A DNA stretch of 64,000 bases from CAIZQW01 sp942493055 (GCA_942493055.1 OW818680.1:868001-932000), one strand, 5' to 3'. Counted from the stretch's first letter, positions 19,225-32,100 are shown. Translations and numbers: made by a program. The notes: a model not told the origin generated them from the letters alone.

Positions 19225-21033
19225 TTGAAAGTGACGATTCTTTTCGCCATCGCCGCACTGATTGCATCAAACCTTCTCGCGCAGGAGCACCCGGTGCTCT
19301 TTGCCTCAGAGGCCGATTTTTCAACGCTCAAGCAACGCGCTGAAACCGATGAGCGCTGCAAGCTGGCCAAGGAGCGCATCCTGTTCGACGCAAACGGGAT
19401 ATTAACCCTTAAACCGTGTGTACGCGAAATGGAGGGCCGCCGCCTCTTAGGAATCTCCCGCCGTGTCTTGTGGCGCACCACCACTTTGTCCATGGCCTAC
19501 CGCCTGACCGAGGACAAACGCTATGCGCAACGTTGCGCTGAAGAGATGAAGGCCGTGGCAGCCTTCACCGACTGGAACCCGAGCCACTTCCTGGATGTCG
19601 CCGAAATGACGCTGGCCATCTCCATAGGGTATGATTGGCTCTATGCCGTGCTCACCCCCGAGGATCGAAATACAATCGAAGAGGCGATCCTGGCAAAGGG
19701 ACTTCAGGCGGGACAGAAGACCACTGGCTGGGTCAACGCCAGAAATAACTGGGGACAGGTCTGTCACGCGGGCATGATGGCAGGCGCCCTAGTCACACGC
19801 TCAATCAACCCAGCCTTGGCAGAGGCCACCATCAAGCGCGCGATCGAGAAGCTCCCCCTCTCCATGGCCGCACTCGCCCCCAAGGGCTCTTATCCGGAAG
19901 GTCCCGGATACTGGGCTTATGGTATCGAATTCAACGTGCTGGCCGTTGCCATGCTGGAACACGCGGAAAAGACCGACCATGGCTTGCTCAAGCTCCCGGG
20001 CTTCACAGCAACAGCCGAATATCCGGACTTGGTCACCGGCCCCAGCGGCTGGCCCTTCAACTATGCGGACTGCGGCGCAGGCGGCAGAGGATCAAGCTGC
20101 GCTACCTGGTGGTTTGCAAAGCGCCTGAACCGTCCTGATCTGCTCGACTATTCTGAAGATGCAGCATTCAGGCGTTATTGCGCGCAACGCTCCAAACCCT
20201 CCGCGCACTCAAGCGGAGACCGTCTCTTCGTATTCTCGCTGCTCTGGAACGTGCCCACCGGACCCAAGGCCGAGAAGAAGACGCCGCTCAACTGGTCGTC
20301 CGAAGGTCCGATCCCCGTCACCATCCAACGCACAAGCTGGAATAATGATGAGGCTGTCTTTGTCGGACTCAAGGCCGGAGCGGCCTCTGGACCTCACGGG
20401 CATATGGACGCCGGCTCCTTTGTGTATGATGCTCTGGGCGTGCGCTGGGCACATGATCTCGGCATTGAGGGCTACCATGGCATTGAGAAGCGAGGCATGA
20501 ACCTCTGGAGCCCGGAGCAGAAGTCACAGCGGTGGACCATCTTCAGGCTCAGCAGTGCAAGCCACAACTCCCTGATCATTGATGGTGAGTTGCACAAAGC
20601 CAACGGCTTTGCAAAGGTGATCGATTTCAAAGATAACGGCAAAGCGTCTCAAGTCAGCATTGACCTCTCACCCGTCTTTCCGCAGGCCAAGCAGGTCATC
20701 CGCACAGGCGAGATGAAGGCGGACGGCCTCTATACGCTGACCGACACCCTCACGGGCTTGAAACCCGGTGCCCGCGTGCGCTGGCAAATGATGACCAAGG
20801 CCACCCCTGGCGAGGCCCGCACAGGATCCATCGTCCTCTCCAGCGACAATAAGCAGCTCAAGCTTTCAGCACTTCATGCATCTGCGCAGTGGCAGGTCAA
20901 TGACGCCAGCAAGCCTGTGAACGAATGGGACTCCCCCAACAAGGAGTGCAAACTCATCTTCTGCGAGCAGACCGCCCCCGCCAGCAGCAACCTGACCTTC
21001 ACAATCACCTTTGAGCCCTTGAAGGCGCAGTAA
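19225..21033 (+). CDS. Secreted heparinase II/III-like polysaccharide lyase
   Basis: The 602-residue protein starts with TTG, preceded by AAGGGGG at good spacing, and has a signal peptide (ASNLLAQ near residue 20). Residues about 60-330 form an alpha-toroid typical of heparinase II/III and alginate lyases (LTPEDRNTIEEAIL, NARNNWGQVCHAG, SYPEGPGYWAYG). The beta-sheet part starts near 370 with the family pattern GPHGHMDAGSFVYDALG, followed by HNSLIIDGELH. Such enzymes cleave uronic-acid-containing polysaccharides by beta-elimination in the periplasm or outside. Which glycan is not readable. It has its own promoter and no glycan gene directly beside it, although others are scattered in the window. 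Confidence 0.88.
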   Translation: MKVTILFAIAALIASNLLAQEHPVLFASEADFSTLKQRAETDERCKLAKERILFDANGILTLKPCVREMEGRRLLGISRRVLWRTTTLSMAYRLTEDKRYAQRCAEEMKAVAAFTDWNPSHFLDVAEMTLAISIGYDWLYAVLTPEDRNTIEEAILAKGLQAGQKTTGWVNARNNWGQVCHAGMMAGALVTRSINPALAEATIKRAIEKLPLSMAALAPKGSYPEGPGYWAYGIEFNVLAVAMLEHAEKTDHGLLKLPGFTATAEYPDLVTGPSGWPFNYADCGAGGRGSSCATWWFAKRLNRPDLLDYSEDAAFRRYCAQRSKPSAHSSGDRLFVFSLLWNVPTGPKAEKKTPLNWSSEGPIPVTIQRTSWNNDEAVFVGLKAGAASGPHGHMDAGSFVYDALGVRWAHDLGIEGYHGIEKRGMNLWSPEQKSQRWTIFRLSSASHNSLIIDGELHKANGFAKVIDFKDNGKASQVSIDLSPVFPQAKQVIRTGEMKADGLYTLTDTLTGLKPGARVRWQMMTKATPGEARTGSIVLSSDNKQLKLSALHASAQWQVNDASKPVNEWDSPNKECKLIFCEQTAPASSNLTFTITFEPLKAQ

Positions 21034-21058
21034 TTTGAAAACAGCGACTTAGGGTTCA

Positions 21059-21068
21059 GGGTTTAACA
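21059..21068. repeat. Left 10-bp target-site duplication
   Basis: GGGTTTAACA immediately left of the element end at 21069. An identical copy abuts the right end at 21415-21424. Confidence 0.75.
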
Positions 21069-21414
21069 CATAGGTGTTAAGCTAAGAATGAATGCTTTTT
21101 CGCAAAAGCCGCGAAGAAGAGCGCAAATGTCACGCCCGCCTCACCCATGAATACATGGACGGCGGAGCGAACATTTGCGCGGAATCAACTCAATTTTCAT
21201 CAGCAAAAAACTTGTTTTTTGCTGATGAAAATGAAACTAGTGTTCGTCTGCGCGGCTATCCATTCCGCCGTCCGTGTATCCACGGGTGAGGCGGATGAGA
21301 TAGCCGCGCAATCTTTTTGCGGTTTTCGCGGTAAAGTCTTTAATTACAAAAAGTTGTATATTGTCATTCCTTTTGTGGTGGCAACAAATATCGCTCCTTA
21401 GCTTAACAACTATG
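21069..21414. mobile_element. MITE-like element (346 bp) with terminal inverted repeats
   Basis: The left end CATAGGTGTTAAGCTAAG (21069-21086) and the right end (21397-21414) are inverted copies matching at 17 of 18 positions. A perfect 10-bp direct repeat flanks both. No plausible transposase frame lies inside. The interior is a nested imperfect palindrome: a core (21136-21166) between arms GCGCAAATGT/ACATTTGCGC, its inverted partner (21264-21294) between arms CGCGGCTATC/GATAGCCGCG, and a perfect 18-bp central hairpin with loop CTTG (21193-21232). The CAT...AAG ends and 10-bp duplication recall IS4/IS231-group elements, but that assignment is from memory of the family only. It fills most of the 504-nt gap between the heparinase-like gene and pgi. 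Confidence 0.8.
21193..21232. repeat. Perfect 18-bp hairpin at the centre of the MITE-like element
   Basis: An arm ATTTTCATCAGCAAAAAA (21193-21210) pairs perfectly with 21215-21232 around the four-base loop CTTG. Confidence 0.9.
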
Positions 21415-21424
21415 GGGTTTAACA
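21415..21424. repeat. Right 10-bp target-site duplication
   Basis: GGGTTTAACA directly after the right inverted repeat, identical to 21059-21068. Confidence 0.75.
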
Positions 21425-21470
21425 GGGACACCAAGCTTCAATATTCCATTATTCCTTCTTACGCCCAGGC

Positions 21471-21499
21471 TTGCGATCAAATGGTTTTTTCTGTATAAT
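21471..21499 (+). promoter_or_regulatory. Putative pgi promoter
   Basis: TTGCGA (21471-21476) and a consensus TATAAT (21494-21499) with a 17-nt spacer; the ribosome site TAAGGAGT and the ATG at 21538 follow. Confidence 0.65.
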
Positions 21500-21537
21500 T
21501 CACACACTTTTTTAACTGAACCCCCTAAGGAGTCACC

Positions 21538-23148
21538 ATGAATCAAGCAGCCTGGGCAACCGTCATGTCCGAAGTCGAAGCCACCTGTACCGCACATCTC
21601 CGCGAATTGTTCGCGCAGGATCCTGACCGCGCATCACGTTTTACAATCGATGCAGCAGGCTGGACCCTGGACTACTCCAAGAACCGCATCACCCCCGCGC
21701 TCATGAAGAAGCTGCTCGCCCTCGCGGAAGCCAGCGACCTCAAGCGCTGGATCGACGCCATGTTCTCAGGCGATGCCATCAATGAGACGGAGAACCGCGC
21801 CGTGCTGCATACCGCCTTGCGCAACCAGTCTGATACGCCCGTCCTGGTCAATGGCAAAGATGTCATGCCGGACGTGCGCGCCGTGCTCGACAAGATGGGT
21901 CAATTCTGCGAACTCGTGCGCAAGGGCAAGTGGGTCGGCCACACGGGCAAGCGCATCAAGTACATCGTCAACATCGGCATCGGCGGCTCGGACCTCGGCC
22001 CCGCCATGGCTTATCAGGCCCTCAAGCCCTACAGCAAGAACACGCTGCCCTGCTACTTCGTCTCCAATGTGGATGCCTCGCACCTCGCAGAGACCCTCAA
22101 GCTGGTCAAGGCTGAGCAGACCCTCTTCATCGTCGCCTCCAAGACCTTCACCACGCAGGAGACCATGACCAATGCCGAAAGCGCACGCGCCTGGCTCATC
22201 GAGAAGCTCGGGGACTCCAAAGCGGTTGCCAAGCACTTCGTCGCCGTCTCGACCAATGCTGAGAAGGTTGCCGCCTTCGGCATCGACACAGCCAACATGT
22301 TCGGCTTCTGGGACTGGGTCGGAGGACGCTACTCGCTGCCTTCAGCCGTCGGCTTGCCACTGATGATCGCCATCGGGCCGAGCAACTACAAGAAGATGCT
22401 CAAGGGCTATTACAAGATGGACCGCCATTTTGCAACAGCGCCCTTCAGCCGCAACCTGCCTGTCGTCATGGCCTTGCTCGGCATCCTCTATGCGAACGGG
22501 TATGGCGCGGAAAGTTATGCTGTACTCCCCTACGACCAGTACCTCGCACGCCTGGCCGCTTATCTTCAGCAGCTCGACATGGAGAGCAATGGCAAGTCCG
22601 TTGACCGCCAAGGCAAGCGCGTCGCCTACGGGACCGGCCCGATCGTCTGGGGCGAACCCGGCACCAACGGCCAGCACGCCTTCTATCAGCTCATCCACCA
22701 GGGCACCCGCATGATCCCCTGCGACTTCATCGGCTTCTGCACCTCGCACAACGCCATCAGCGACCACCATGACAAGCTCATGGCCAACTTCTTTGCGCAG
22801 ACCGAGGCGCTCGCCTTCGGAAAGACCGCAGATCAATGCCGTGTAGAAGGCGTACCGGAAAAGCTCGTGCCGCACAAGACCTTCGAAGGCAACCACCCCA
22901 CCAACACCCTGCTCGCCGATGCCCTGACGCCCGAAACCTTCGGCGCACTCATCGCGCTCTACGAGCACAAGGTCTTCACACAGGGGATCATCTGGAATAT
23001 CTTCTCCTTTGATCAATGGGGCGTGGAACTCGGCAAGGTGCTGGCCTCCAAGGTTCTGACTGAACTCAGCGCCAAGGAAGCCCCCGCGCTCAAGCACGAT
23101 GCCTCCACCAACGCCCTCATCTCCCGCTACCGGGCTGCAAAAAGGTAA
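21538..23148 (+). CDS. pgi: Glucose-6-phosphate isomerase
   Basis: It interconverts glucose-6-phosphate and fructose-6-phosphate in glycolysis and gluconeogenesis. The 536-residue protein has the phosphosugar-binding motifs NIGIGGSDLGPAMAYQAL and VASKTFTTQETMTNA, the signature GEPGTNGQHAFYQLIHQGT, and the C-terminal signature FSFDQWGVELGKVLA with the catalytic Lys. Length is usual for the long bacterial/eukaryotic type. A clear AAGGAG site precedes the ATG. It stands alone with its own promoter and converges on the giant RCC1 gene. Confidence 0.97.
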   Translation: MNQAAWATVMSEVEATCTAHLRELFAQDPDRASRFTIDAAGWTLDYSKNRITPALMKKLLALAEASDLKRWIDAMFSGDAINETENRAVLHTALRNQSDTPVLVNGKDVMPDVRAVLDKMGQFCELVRKGKWVGHTGKRIKYIVNIGIGGSDLGPAMAYQALKPYSKNTLPCYFVSNVDASHLAETLKLVKAEQTLFIVASKTFTTQETMTNAESARAWLIEKLGDSKAVAKHFVAVSTNAEKVAAFGIDTANMFGFWDWVGGRYSLPSAVGLPLMIAIGPSNYKKMLKGYYKMDRHFATAPFSRNLPVVMALLGILYANGYGAESYAVLPYDQYLARLAAYLQQLDMESNGKSVDRQGKRVAYGTGPIVWGEPGTNGQHAFYQLIHQGTRMIPCDFIGFCTSHNAISDHHDKLMANFFAQTEALAFGKTADQCRVEGVPEKLVPHKTFEGNHPTNTLLADALTPETFGALIALYEHKVFTQGIIWNIFSFDQWGVELGKVLASKVLTELSAKEAPALKHDASTNALISRYRAAKR

Positions 23149-23180
23149 CTCGGAAGAGGTTCATGCTTTGCCTTTTGACA

Positions 23181-26100
23181 TTATTCGGGATCAGGCAGGC
23201 GGACACGGTAGAAATATTGAGGCCTATTCGTATATGATGGGTCACAAAAATTGGACTGCCCATCGACGAGTAAATTGGTTGATATCGGTTGCCAAACTCC
23301 CAACGCAAGGTCTTGACAAGACTCCACTACAACAGTACGCCCTGCAGGTCCCGCAATCCGAAAACGAACTCCCTCCGAAGCATTGCCAAACAGCCCCATA
23401 TCTGCCTGGATTATCGGATTCCAAAGCGCCGTTGGCTGGCCTGCAAAAGAGCTACTCCAGCCAAACTTGTCCGTCAAATAGTAGACGGTAAGCAAACTTC
23501 CAGTACCAAAGAGGGGCGTAATTACGGCAGGCGCATTTCCTCTAAAGTAGAGCGCCAACAGATTATTGCACCCTGAGAAAGCATTCACCCCGATATTTGT
23601 CACACACGCAGGAATAACGAGTTCTGTCAGCGCGACATTACTGAAGGCATTGCTTGCGATCATTGTCACCGGCTTTCCATCAATTAGTTCTGGTATCTCG
23701 ACCACACCTTCCTTGTTGCATCTGGTAATGATGATTGAGGTTCCTGTATCGATGTAATTGAATGGTTTAAAAGGAATCGCAGCCCATGCCAACGGGTTAT
23801 TTTCAAATGACCCGTGAGCCAGAGCAGTGAAGATAACACCATTCTCACCAGAAGGTACCAACACGTCAACAGGCTCTTGCGTATCAATTGTGCTACTGTT
23901 ACCGACTTGCCCAAAATTATTGCGTCCCCAAGCGACAAGCGAACCATCCGAACAGAGGGCAAGGCTATGATAGGCCCCCGCGCTGATTGTCATGACCGTT
24001 TTCCCGTCAAGAGAACCAGAAGCCACAGTTGTCACTGGCACCGCACTATTCGTCGTATTGCGATTGCCGAGCTGCCCATACGTATTGTTGCCCCATGCAA
24101 CGATGGTGCCATCCGAACAGAGGGCCAGACTGTGGCTGACTCCTGCTGAAATCGCGATCACTTTCTTATCAGAAAGAGCCCCGGTGGCGTTGACAAGCAC
24201 AGGGACAGGGCTGTCGGCAGTGGTGCCGTTACCAAGCTGACCAAATCCATTAGCACCCCAACCGGCAACAGTACCATCCGAACAGAGGGCGAGGCTATAA
24301 TATTGGCCGGCAGCAATAGCCACAACGGTTTTGCCGTTCAAGACACCAGACCTCGTGACTGCTACAGGCGAAACGCGTGAAGTGGTCGTTCCATCCCCGA
24401 GTTGCCCAATCGCATTCCAGCCCCAGGCAGCAATCGTGCCATCCGAACAGAGAGCCAGACTGTGATAATATCCGGCAGCAAGCGCTATAACAGTCTTGCC
24501 TGCCAGAGTCCCGGTAGCTGTGACCATGCTGGGTGTGCTGCGATCTTGGGTGCTATTGTTGCCAAGCTGTCCATATCCATTTATGCCCCAAGCGGCAACC
24601 GTCCCGTCCGTACAGAGGGCAAGACTATGATAATTAGCGGCGGCAAAAGAAATGATTTTTCTACCGTACAACGCTCCAGCCGGAATCACCCCGAAAGGCT
24701 CTGTCCTGCTAACGTTATTTCCCGTTCCCAGCTGGTAACAAGCGTTATCTCCCCAAACAATACGCGAGCCATCAGCACATGCAGCAAGCGTATGCGCTCC
24801 GCTGATGGATGCCGCCAGCACGGTTCTTCCTGCGAGTGCCCCTCCAGAAATTACGGGGACAGGGCGACAGCTGTTGGTCGTCGAACCATTTCCATTCTGA
24901 CCATAATTATTTAACCCCCAAGCATACAGCGTGACATCAGCCCACTGCAAAACAAGGTCATTACCGTTGCCGCCGAAATAATTGGCGATAAAACGATAAA
25001 TGCGATTGTTATAGGAGAGAGAAACCGTCTGGCCATGAACCACGTTGGAAAACATACCTTTGACAAAGTCTGTCCCCGTGTTATTGATCACCGTTAGGCA
25101 GCTACCTGAAGCGGGCTCAAAGTTGAGCGAGAGGTCTATGGCAAGTCCGCTCGCACGATAACCCGGGGCTGATAGCGGGATCGTGGCCTTTGACGAGAAA
25201 GCAGCCGGGAGCACCCCGCGCGTAACGGAGACCGTATACGACCTGATTGTGCCATCCTCTGCTGTCACTTGAACAAGGACAGCATTCGTGCCTGTCGCGA
25301 GCGGGATTGAAGGACTCGCGGACGACGAAACAACGGTCGTTCCGTTCACAGTTACTGTCCCTTTGAGATCACCAGCGGTAGGAGTGAGGGTTATCGAGGT
25401 CACCGTGCTCGTCACGCTGAGGGTGTAGTCTGTGCAGGTGGTAGAGAAGTCAGGGCACAGAAGCCCTTTACTGACGGACAGCGCGGTCAGGCAGGCGTTA
25501 CTGGAAAACGGACACCCCACAAGTGCCAAGCTGTGATTAGCAGAGGAACCTGAACCTAAAGCCATGACACGATCACCAGCCGCTAGGTTCTCTAAAGAGG
25601 TCATGATCGGCGTCATGATTACGCCACCCACACTGTCATTTCCGAGTTGCCCGGAATCATTCACACCCCACGCCGTGAGTTGGCCATCTGAACAGAGGGC
25701 TAGACTATGCTGTTCACCGGCAACAAGGGTTGTTACATCCCTGCCGGATAGTATTCCAGAGACAAGGCAGGGTGACACACCGTAATATTTTCCGCAACCC
25801 GCAATGCGTCCGTCTGAAGAGAGCGACAGCGTATGAAGACCTCCAGCCGCGATTGCCGTCCCCCTGCCCCAAGAAAGACTGTCGAGCGCTTGAACGTTTA
25901 CAGGGAAACAGCTATTCCAAACACAGTAGTCATGCGTATTACCGAGCTGCCCAAATTGATTGCTACCCCAGGCTGCAACCGTCCCATCCGAACAGAGCGC
26001 AAGACTATGAGACGAGCCTGCACGGATAGCTACGACCGTCTTCCCCTGCAACACACCGAAAGTGCTAAGTGCCGTTGGCACATTTCGCGTATATAAACCT

Positions 26101-29100
26101 TCCATACCCAGTTGGCCAGCCTCATTCAAGCCCCACGCGGCAAGTGAGCCATCGGAACAGAGTGCAAGGCTGTGCCTCGCTCCGGCAGCGATATGCGTGA
26201 CTGTCTTGCCAGTTAAGACTCCGAACACGTTGATCACAATAGGCACATTGCTGTTGCTATAACTGCCATTACCAAGCTGTCCTGAATCATTCTGCCCCCA
26301 TGCGGCAAGCGTCCCGTCCGAGCAGAGGGCGAGACTATGGCTCAGGCCGGCAGCGATGGCTACGACCGTCTTGCCCGCCAGAACCCCAGAAGCAAGCACC
26401 GCAACGGGCATGCTACTGTTCCCTGTGGTTCCATTACCGAGCTGTCCAGCATTATTGAACCCCCATGCGGCAAGCGTTCCGTCCGAGCAGAGCGCGAGAC
26501 TGTGCGAAGCACCCGCAGCAGTTGCCAGGAGTGTCCGGTTGCTCAAGACACCCGTAGCGTCAACAGACATCTGCACGAGGGAGAGCCCGGTTCCTCCCGT
26601 TCCAAGTTGTCCGAAGTCATTTCGGCCCCACGCATAAACTTTATTGCTAGCCCATTGAAGCACCAGATCATTTCCAGTTCCTCCATAATAGTTTGCAACA
26701 AACCGATAAATCCTATTGTTGTACGCAAGCGTGACGCTTTGCCCCTGCGCCAGATTGGAGAAGTAACCTGAAATAAAGCCGGGAGAGGTGTTGTTAAGCA
26801 CGCAGAGCGTGGCCCCGACAGGTGGCGCAAAAGCGAGCGAGAGGTCAAGGCTAAGACCTGAAGCCATAAAGCCCTCAGACCGTATTGGGGCATCGCTAGA
26901 CGACGCGAGTACGGCGGGCACGTTTCCACGAACAGCCGTAATAATATAAGAAGCCTTCCTGCCATCAGGGGACTCCACCGTTATTTCGATCAGCGTTTTT
27001 CCCTCCAATAGCGAGATTGATTGACTGGGCGTCCCGGAGGGTACAACACTCCCGTTGACGCGAACCATGTCTGAAACCGCAGTAGCTGTTGGTGAAACAG
27101 TCAGGTCGGTGGCTTCAGCAGGAACCGTGACTGAGTAATGTCTTTTATCTGGATTGAACAACGGCTCCAATGTCCCCGCGCTCACGGTTAATCCACCCAG
27201 CCTGCAGGAGGGACACGCCACCCAGGCAAGCGAATGTAGCGCGGAGGAACCGCCCTGCATAAGCCTCATGAACTTCTCCCCAGCTCCCAGCGAAGACTCG
27301 GAAACGGACACGGGGCCTGTACTGCTGTTGGTACTGCCATTGCCGAGTTGCCCCCATGCGTTGTTCCCCCACGCCACAAGCAGTCCTTCTGGACTCAACG
27401 CAAAAGCATTGTTAACGCCAGCCGCAAGCATCACGACTGAACGATCATAAAATAACGGGTTCGCATTCACATTTGTATTTTGTGGAACCAGCGAACAGGC
27501 TTCCCCCCATTGTGCAATCGTACTATCAGAGCAGAGCGCCAGACTCGTCTTCCATCCTGCAACCATGGCGACTACCTCTTTATTGGCGAGTGCCGTTCCT
27601 CTATAAACAGAGACCGGAACCGAACTGTCTGTCGTGTTGCCATTCCCGAGTTGCCCATTGTCATTGCACCCCCACGCGACCAATGTTCCATCGGAACAGA
27701 GCGCGAGATTATGGAAGCCACCGGAGGCAATAGCAACGACTGTTCTGTTGGTGAGCATGCCGCCAAAGGAGACGGCGACAGGAACGTCACTGTCGTTGAG
27801 TGTCCCATCACCCAGTTGCCCGTAATCGTTTTTCCCCCAGGCGGCCAGTGTACCGTCCGAACAAAGCGCAAGACAATGACCATACCCAGCCGCGATAGCC
27901 GTAACCGTTTTCCCTGCCAGCACAGACGCTGTAGAGACTTGAACGGGGGTGCTGCTGGAGAGCGTGGAGGCATTCCCGAGCTGCCCGAAATCGTTCCCCC
28001 CCCACGAGAAGACGGCACCATCTGAGCAGAGGGCCAGACTGTGCAACTCGCCTGCAGCAAGCGACACAACCGTCTTTCCGCTCAGTACACCTGTGGTATC
28101 CACCAACACAGGGATTCTGGCATTCGTTGTGTTTGAGTTCCCGAGCTGGCCATACATATTCAAGCCCCAGGCGGCCAGCGTGCCATCCGAACAGATAGCA
28201 AGATTATGGGTGCCGCCTGCGGCAAGCACGGTTAGTGTCTTGCCGCCGAGTACGCCGGAGGCATCGAGTGGGACCGGACTGCTCGCGTTCGTCGTACTCC
28301 CATTACCAAGCTGTCCGTATTGGTTGGAGCCCCAGGCGTAGGCTTTACCGTCTGCCCATTGAAGAACAAGATCATTTCCTGAACCACCGTAGTAATTGAC
28401 CACAAAGCGGTACGTTACCGTATCGTGGACAAGAAACACCGACTGTCCGTGCGCCAGATTGCCCAGTTCACCGGCGATGAACCCGGGGCCTGTATTATTG
28501 ACCAACGTTAGCTGCTGTCCCACTACTGGAGCGAAATTTAAAGCGACGTTGGCAACAAGCCCTTCAGCCGTGAAGCAGGGCAAAGATAAGGGAACCGTAT
28601 AGGGCGACTCAAACACGACGTCCAGCGGACCACGCACAACCGTCACGGTGCTGGTTGTGGCTATGCCGGTCGGAGCAGTCACAACAATACTGAACAGGTT
28701 GACACCCGGCGTCAGGGGAAGACTCGGACTCGCGATCCCCGATACCGCCAGGACACCATTGACCGTGAGGGTGGCGTTGGCATCACTCACGGTTGCCGTG
28801 AGGGTCAGTGCTGTCGTGTCACTGGCGGCAGCAGCCGAGTACTCTTTGATGTTGGAAGAGAACGTCGGATTCAGAGTACACGGAGAACACGTCAGCGTGC
28901 TGAGGCGGGAGTCCCCCGAGAGCGGGAGGGCTGTCAAGGCAAAGACATGGTCACTGCTGGCACCACACGCGAGCAAAGCCCATTTCATTCCCGTTCCAGA
29001 GGTCGGTTCTCCAATCGTCACAGGTGTATGGCTGTAACTGCCTTCGAAACCGCCAAGCTGGCCGAAAGCGTTATCACCCCAGCCAACAAGGCTTCCATCC

Positions 29101-32100
29101 GAGCAGAGCGCCAAACTGTGGTTGCTTCCAGCACGGAGGAAACGGATCGTCTTCCCTGACAGTGCCTCCGACACAGTAACGCATACAGGTCTGGTGCTGT
29201 CTGTCAGGGTTGCGTTACCAAGCTGCCCATATCCATTTCTTCCCCAAGCGACAACAGTTCCGTCGGAGCAGAGGGCAAGGTTATGAAAAGCGCCTGAGGC
29301 GATCCCCACGACGGTTTTATTGGAGAGAATACCCTCGGTTGAAACAGCCGAAGGACTATCGCTGTCGTCCGTACAGCCATCGCCAAGTTGGCCATTGGAG
29401 TTTAAACCCCACGCGAAAAGTGTTCCGTCAGAACAAAGTGCCAGGCTGTGCGCGTATCCTGCCCCTATCGCAATGACGGTCATTTCTGAACCATTACTGA
29501 AACCCGAGATCGCGACAGGTATAGTGCTGTCAACCGTACTATCGTTGCCAAGCTGACCGTGCTCATTGGCTCCCCAAGCTGCAAGCGTCCCGTCGGAACA
29601 GAGAGCAAGATTGTGCCGATCCCCGGTGGCAACAGCGATAACGCATTTCCCTGAAAGTATGCCATTGGTATTGACCCTCACAGGAATAGTGCTATTGAGA
29701 CCGCTATTATCTCCAAGTTGTCCGGACGCATTCGACCCCCAGGCGGCAAGGCTTCCATCTGAACAGAGCGCAAGACTATGATGCCATCCTGCTCCAAGAG
29801 CGACAACCCTTTTGCCGCTAAGGACACCAGAAGATGCTACCGCCACAGGCACACTGCTGTCAGACGTACTGGCATCACCGAGTTGGCCTAAAGCGTTCGA
29901 TCCCCAGGCTGCAAGGGTACCATCGGAACAGAGGGCAAGCGAGTGAAGATAACCCGTGGCTGCTGAAATAATCTTTTTACCACTCAGTACGCCAGAGGTT
30001 ACAACGGGTGATGGCACAGCACTGTTGACGGTACTATTGTTACCAAGCGCTCCGTAAGGATTTAAGCCCCATGCGTATGGTTGACAATCGGCCCACTGGA
30101 GGACGAGATCATTGCCAGTGCCGCCCCAGTAGTTCACCACAAAACGATAGGTCGCATTGTGATAAGGCAGCGTGACCAATTGTCCTTGAGAAAGATTGGA
30201 AAACGTTCCGTTGATAAAGTCGCGGCCTGTGTTCTTGATCAGCGTGAGGCTCGTCCCCGTTTCAGGAGCATAACCGAGAGACATATTGACACCAAGACCC
30301 GTGGCAGTGAAAGCAGCGGCCGTCACAGGAATGGCGGAAGGCGCTGTGAAGACAGCCTCCAGGGGTCCCCGCAAGAGCGTGACCGTATACGTTTTCAGGA
30401 CTCCATTTTGAGCGCGAACCATGATTGACAGTGTATTGATCCCTGATTGTAGAGCGATTGCCGGACTGGCTTGGCCTGAGAGGACGGTCATCTCATTCAC
30501 TGTTACAGTGGACGTGACATCGGCTGCCGTCGGTGTCACGGTGACAGAGGCCGTTTCGAGGGGAACAGAGGCCGAATAGGCTGTAACATTTGAAGCAAAG
30601 CCCGTGGTGAGCACGGCGGACGTGATCTCCAACGTAGAAAGCTGAGCGTTTCCCGAAAGCGGTGACGCGACCAACGACACACTATGAGAGGCAGAACTCC
30701 CTGTTGCCTGCTTGGTAAAAACGCTTCCATTCCCAAAAACTGGGAAACTCACTGGAATCGCGCTCCACGAAAAAACGTTCGTTCCGAGTTGTCCGAAGCC
30801 ATTCCAACCCCAACCCGCTAGTGTGCCATCCGAGCAGAGCGCAAAACTATGGAACTCTCCTGCCGTGATGGCTGAAACGCTCTTCCCTGAAAGTGCCTCG
30901 CTTATGCTTAAAACACCGGGACTACTCAACCCGACGATGCTGCTATTCCCTAACTGTCCGTAATTGTTCTTCCCCCAAGAAGCAAGTGTGCCGTCAGAGC
31001 AAAGAGCAAGGCTGTGATACCCGCCTGCGGCAATAGAGGTGACCGTTTTGCCCCAAAGAAGGCCGTTTGTGAATACACTGACTGGCGCATCTCGGTTGAT
31101 CGCACTGTTATCACCGAGTTGAGACTCGAAGTTCTGGCCCCATGCGGCGATGGTTCCATCAGAACACAGAGCCAGGTTGTGACCTTGACCGACGGCAATC
31201 GCCGTGACCGTTTTATTGGAGAGTACTCCGGAGGAGAGTACAGGGACGGGAAGCGGGCTAGCCCCTACAGTTTGGTTGCCAATGCCGAGTACTCCGTAAA
31301 CATTGTCACCACACGCAATCAAGGTGCCGTCGGAACAGAGGGCTAAACTATGCTTTTGTCCAGCAGCAACAGCCGTAACCGTCTTGCCCAGCAGAGCACC
31401 AGCGGAAAAAACAGGGACCGGGACATTACTGCTATCCAGAGTGCCGTTGCCTAATTGGCCACAACTATTCAACCCCCAGGAAAAGACGGTTCCGTCCGAA
31501 CAGAGGGCGAGACTATGATTCTCTCCAACCGCAACCGCGACGACGTTCTTGTTACTCAGTACGCCGGAAAGGTCCACTGCAACAGGAATGGCGCTGTCCG
31601 TTGTGGTGCCATTTCCGAGTTGCCCAGAGCTATTCGACCCCCAGGCCGCGACCGTGCCATCCGAGCAGAGGGCCATACTGTGCCATTTCCCAGCAGCTAC
31701 AGCTAACACATTCTTGTTCGATAATACAGTTGAACCGTCTACAACTGAAGGCGTGTTGCTGTTCTGCGTGCCACCATTCCCAAGTTGTCCATCAGTGCCC
31801 ATCCCCCATGCAAATACACCCGTTTCCGCCCATTCAAGAACAAGATCGTTGCCTGTGCCGCCGTAATAGTTTGCAACAAAAAAATACTGTCGACAATTAT
31901 TTGTAAGCGTAACGATCTGCCCATGCTCCAGATTCGAAAAACGTCCCGTGATGAATCCAGGCCCGGTGTTATTAACCACGGTGAGTCGGGTTCCAGGCGG
32001 CGGCGCAAAGTTCAAGGCAACCGACAACGCATAACCCGTGGCTGAATAATTGGCATCTGTCACAGGGATCGAAGTTGCTGTCATGTAAGTGGCGACGAGC

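Noticed and set aside
22342..23097. 251-codon open frame on the minus strand opposite pgi
   Set aside because: Shadow of the pgi coding strand: no family motif, no ribosome site, and pgi is unambiguous across the same bases.
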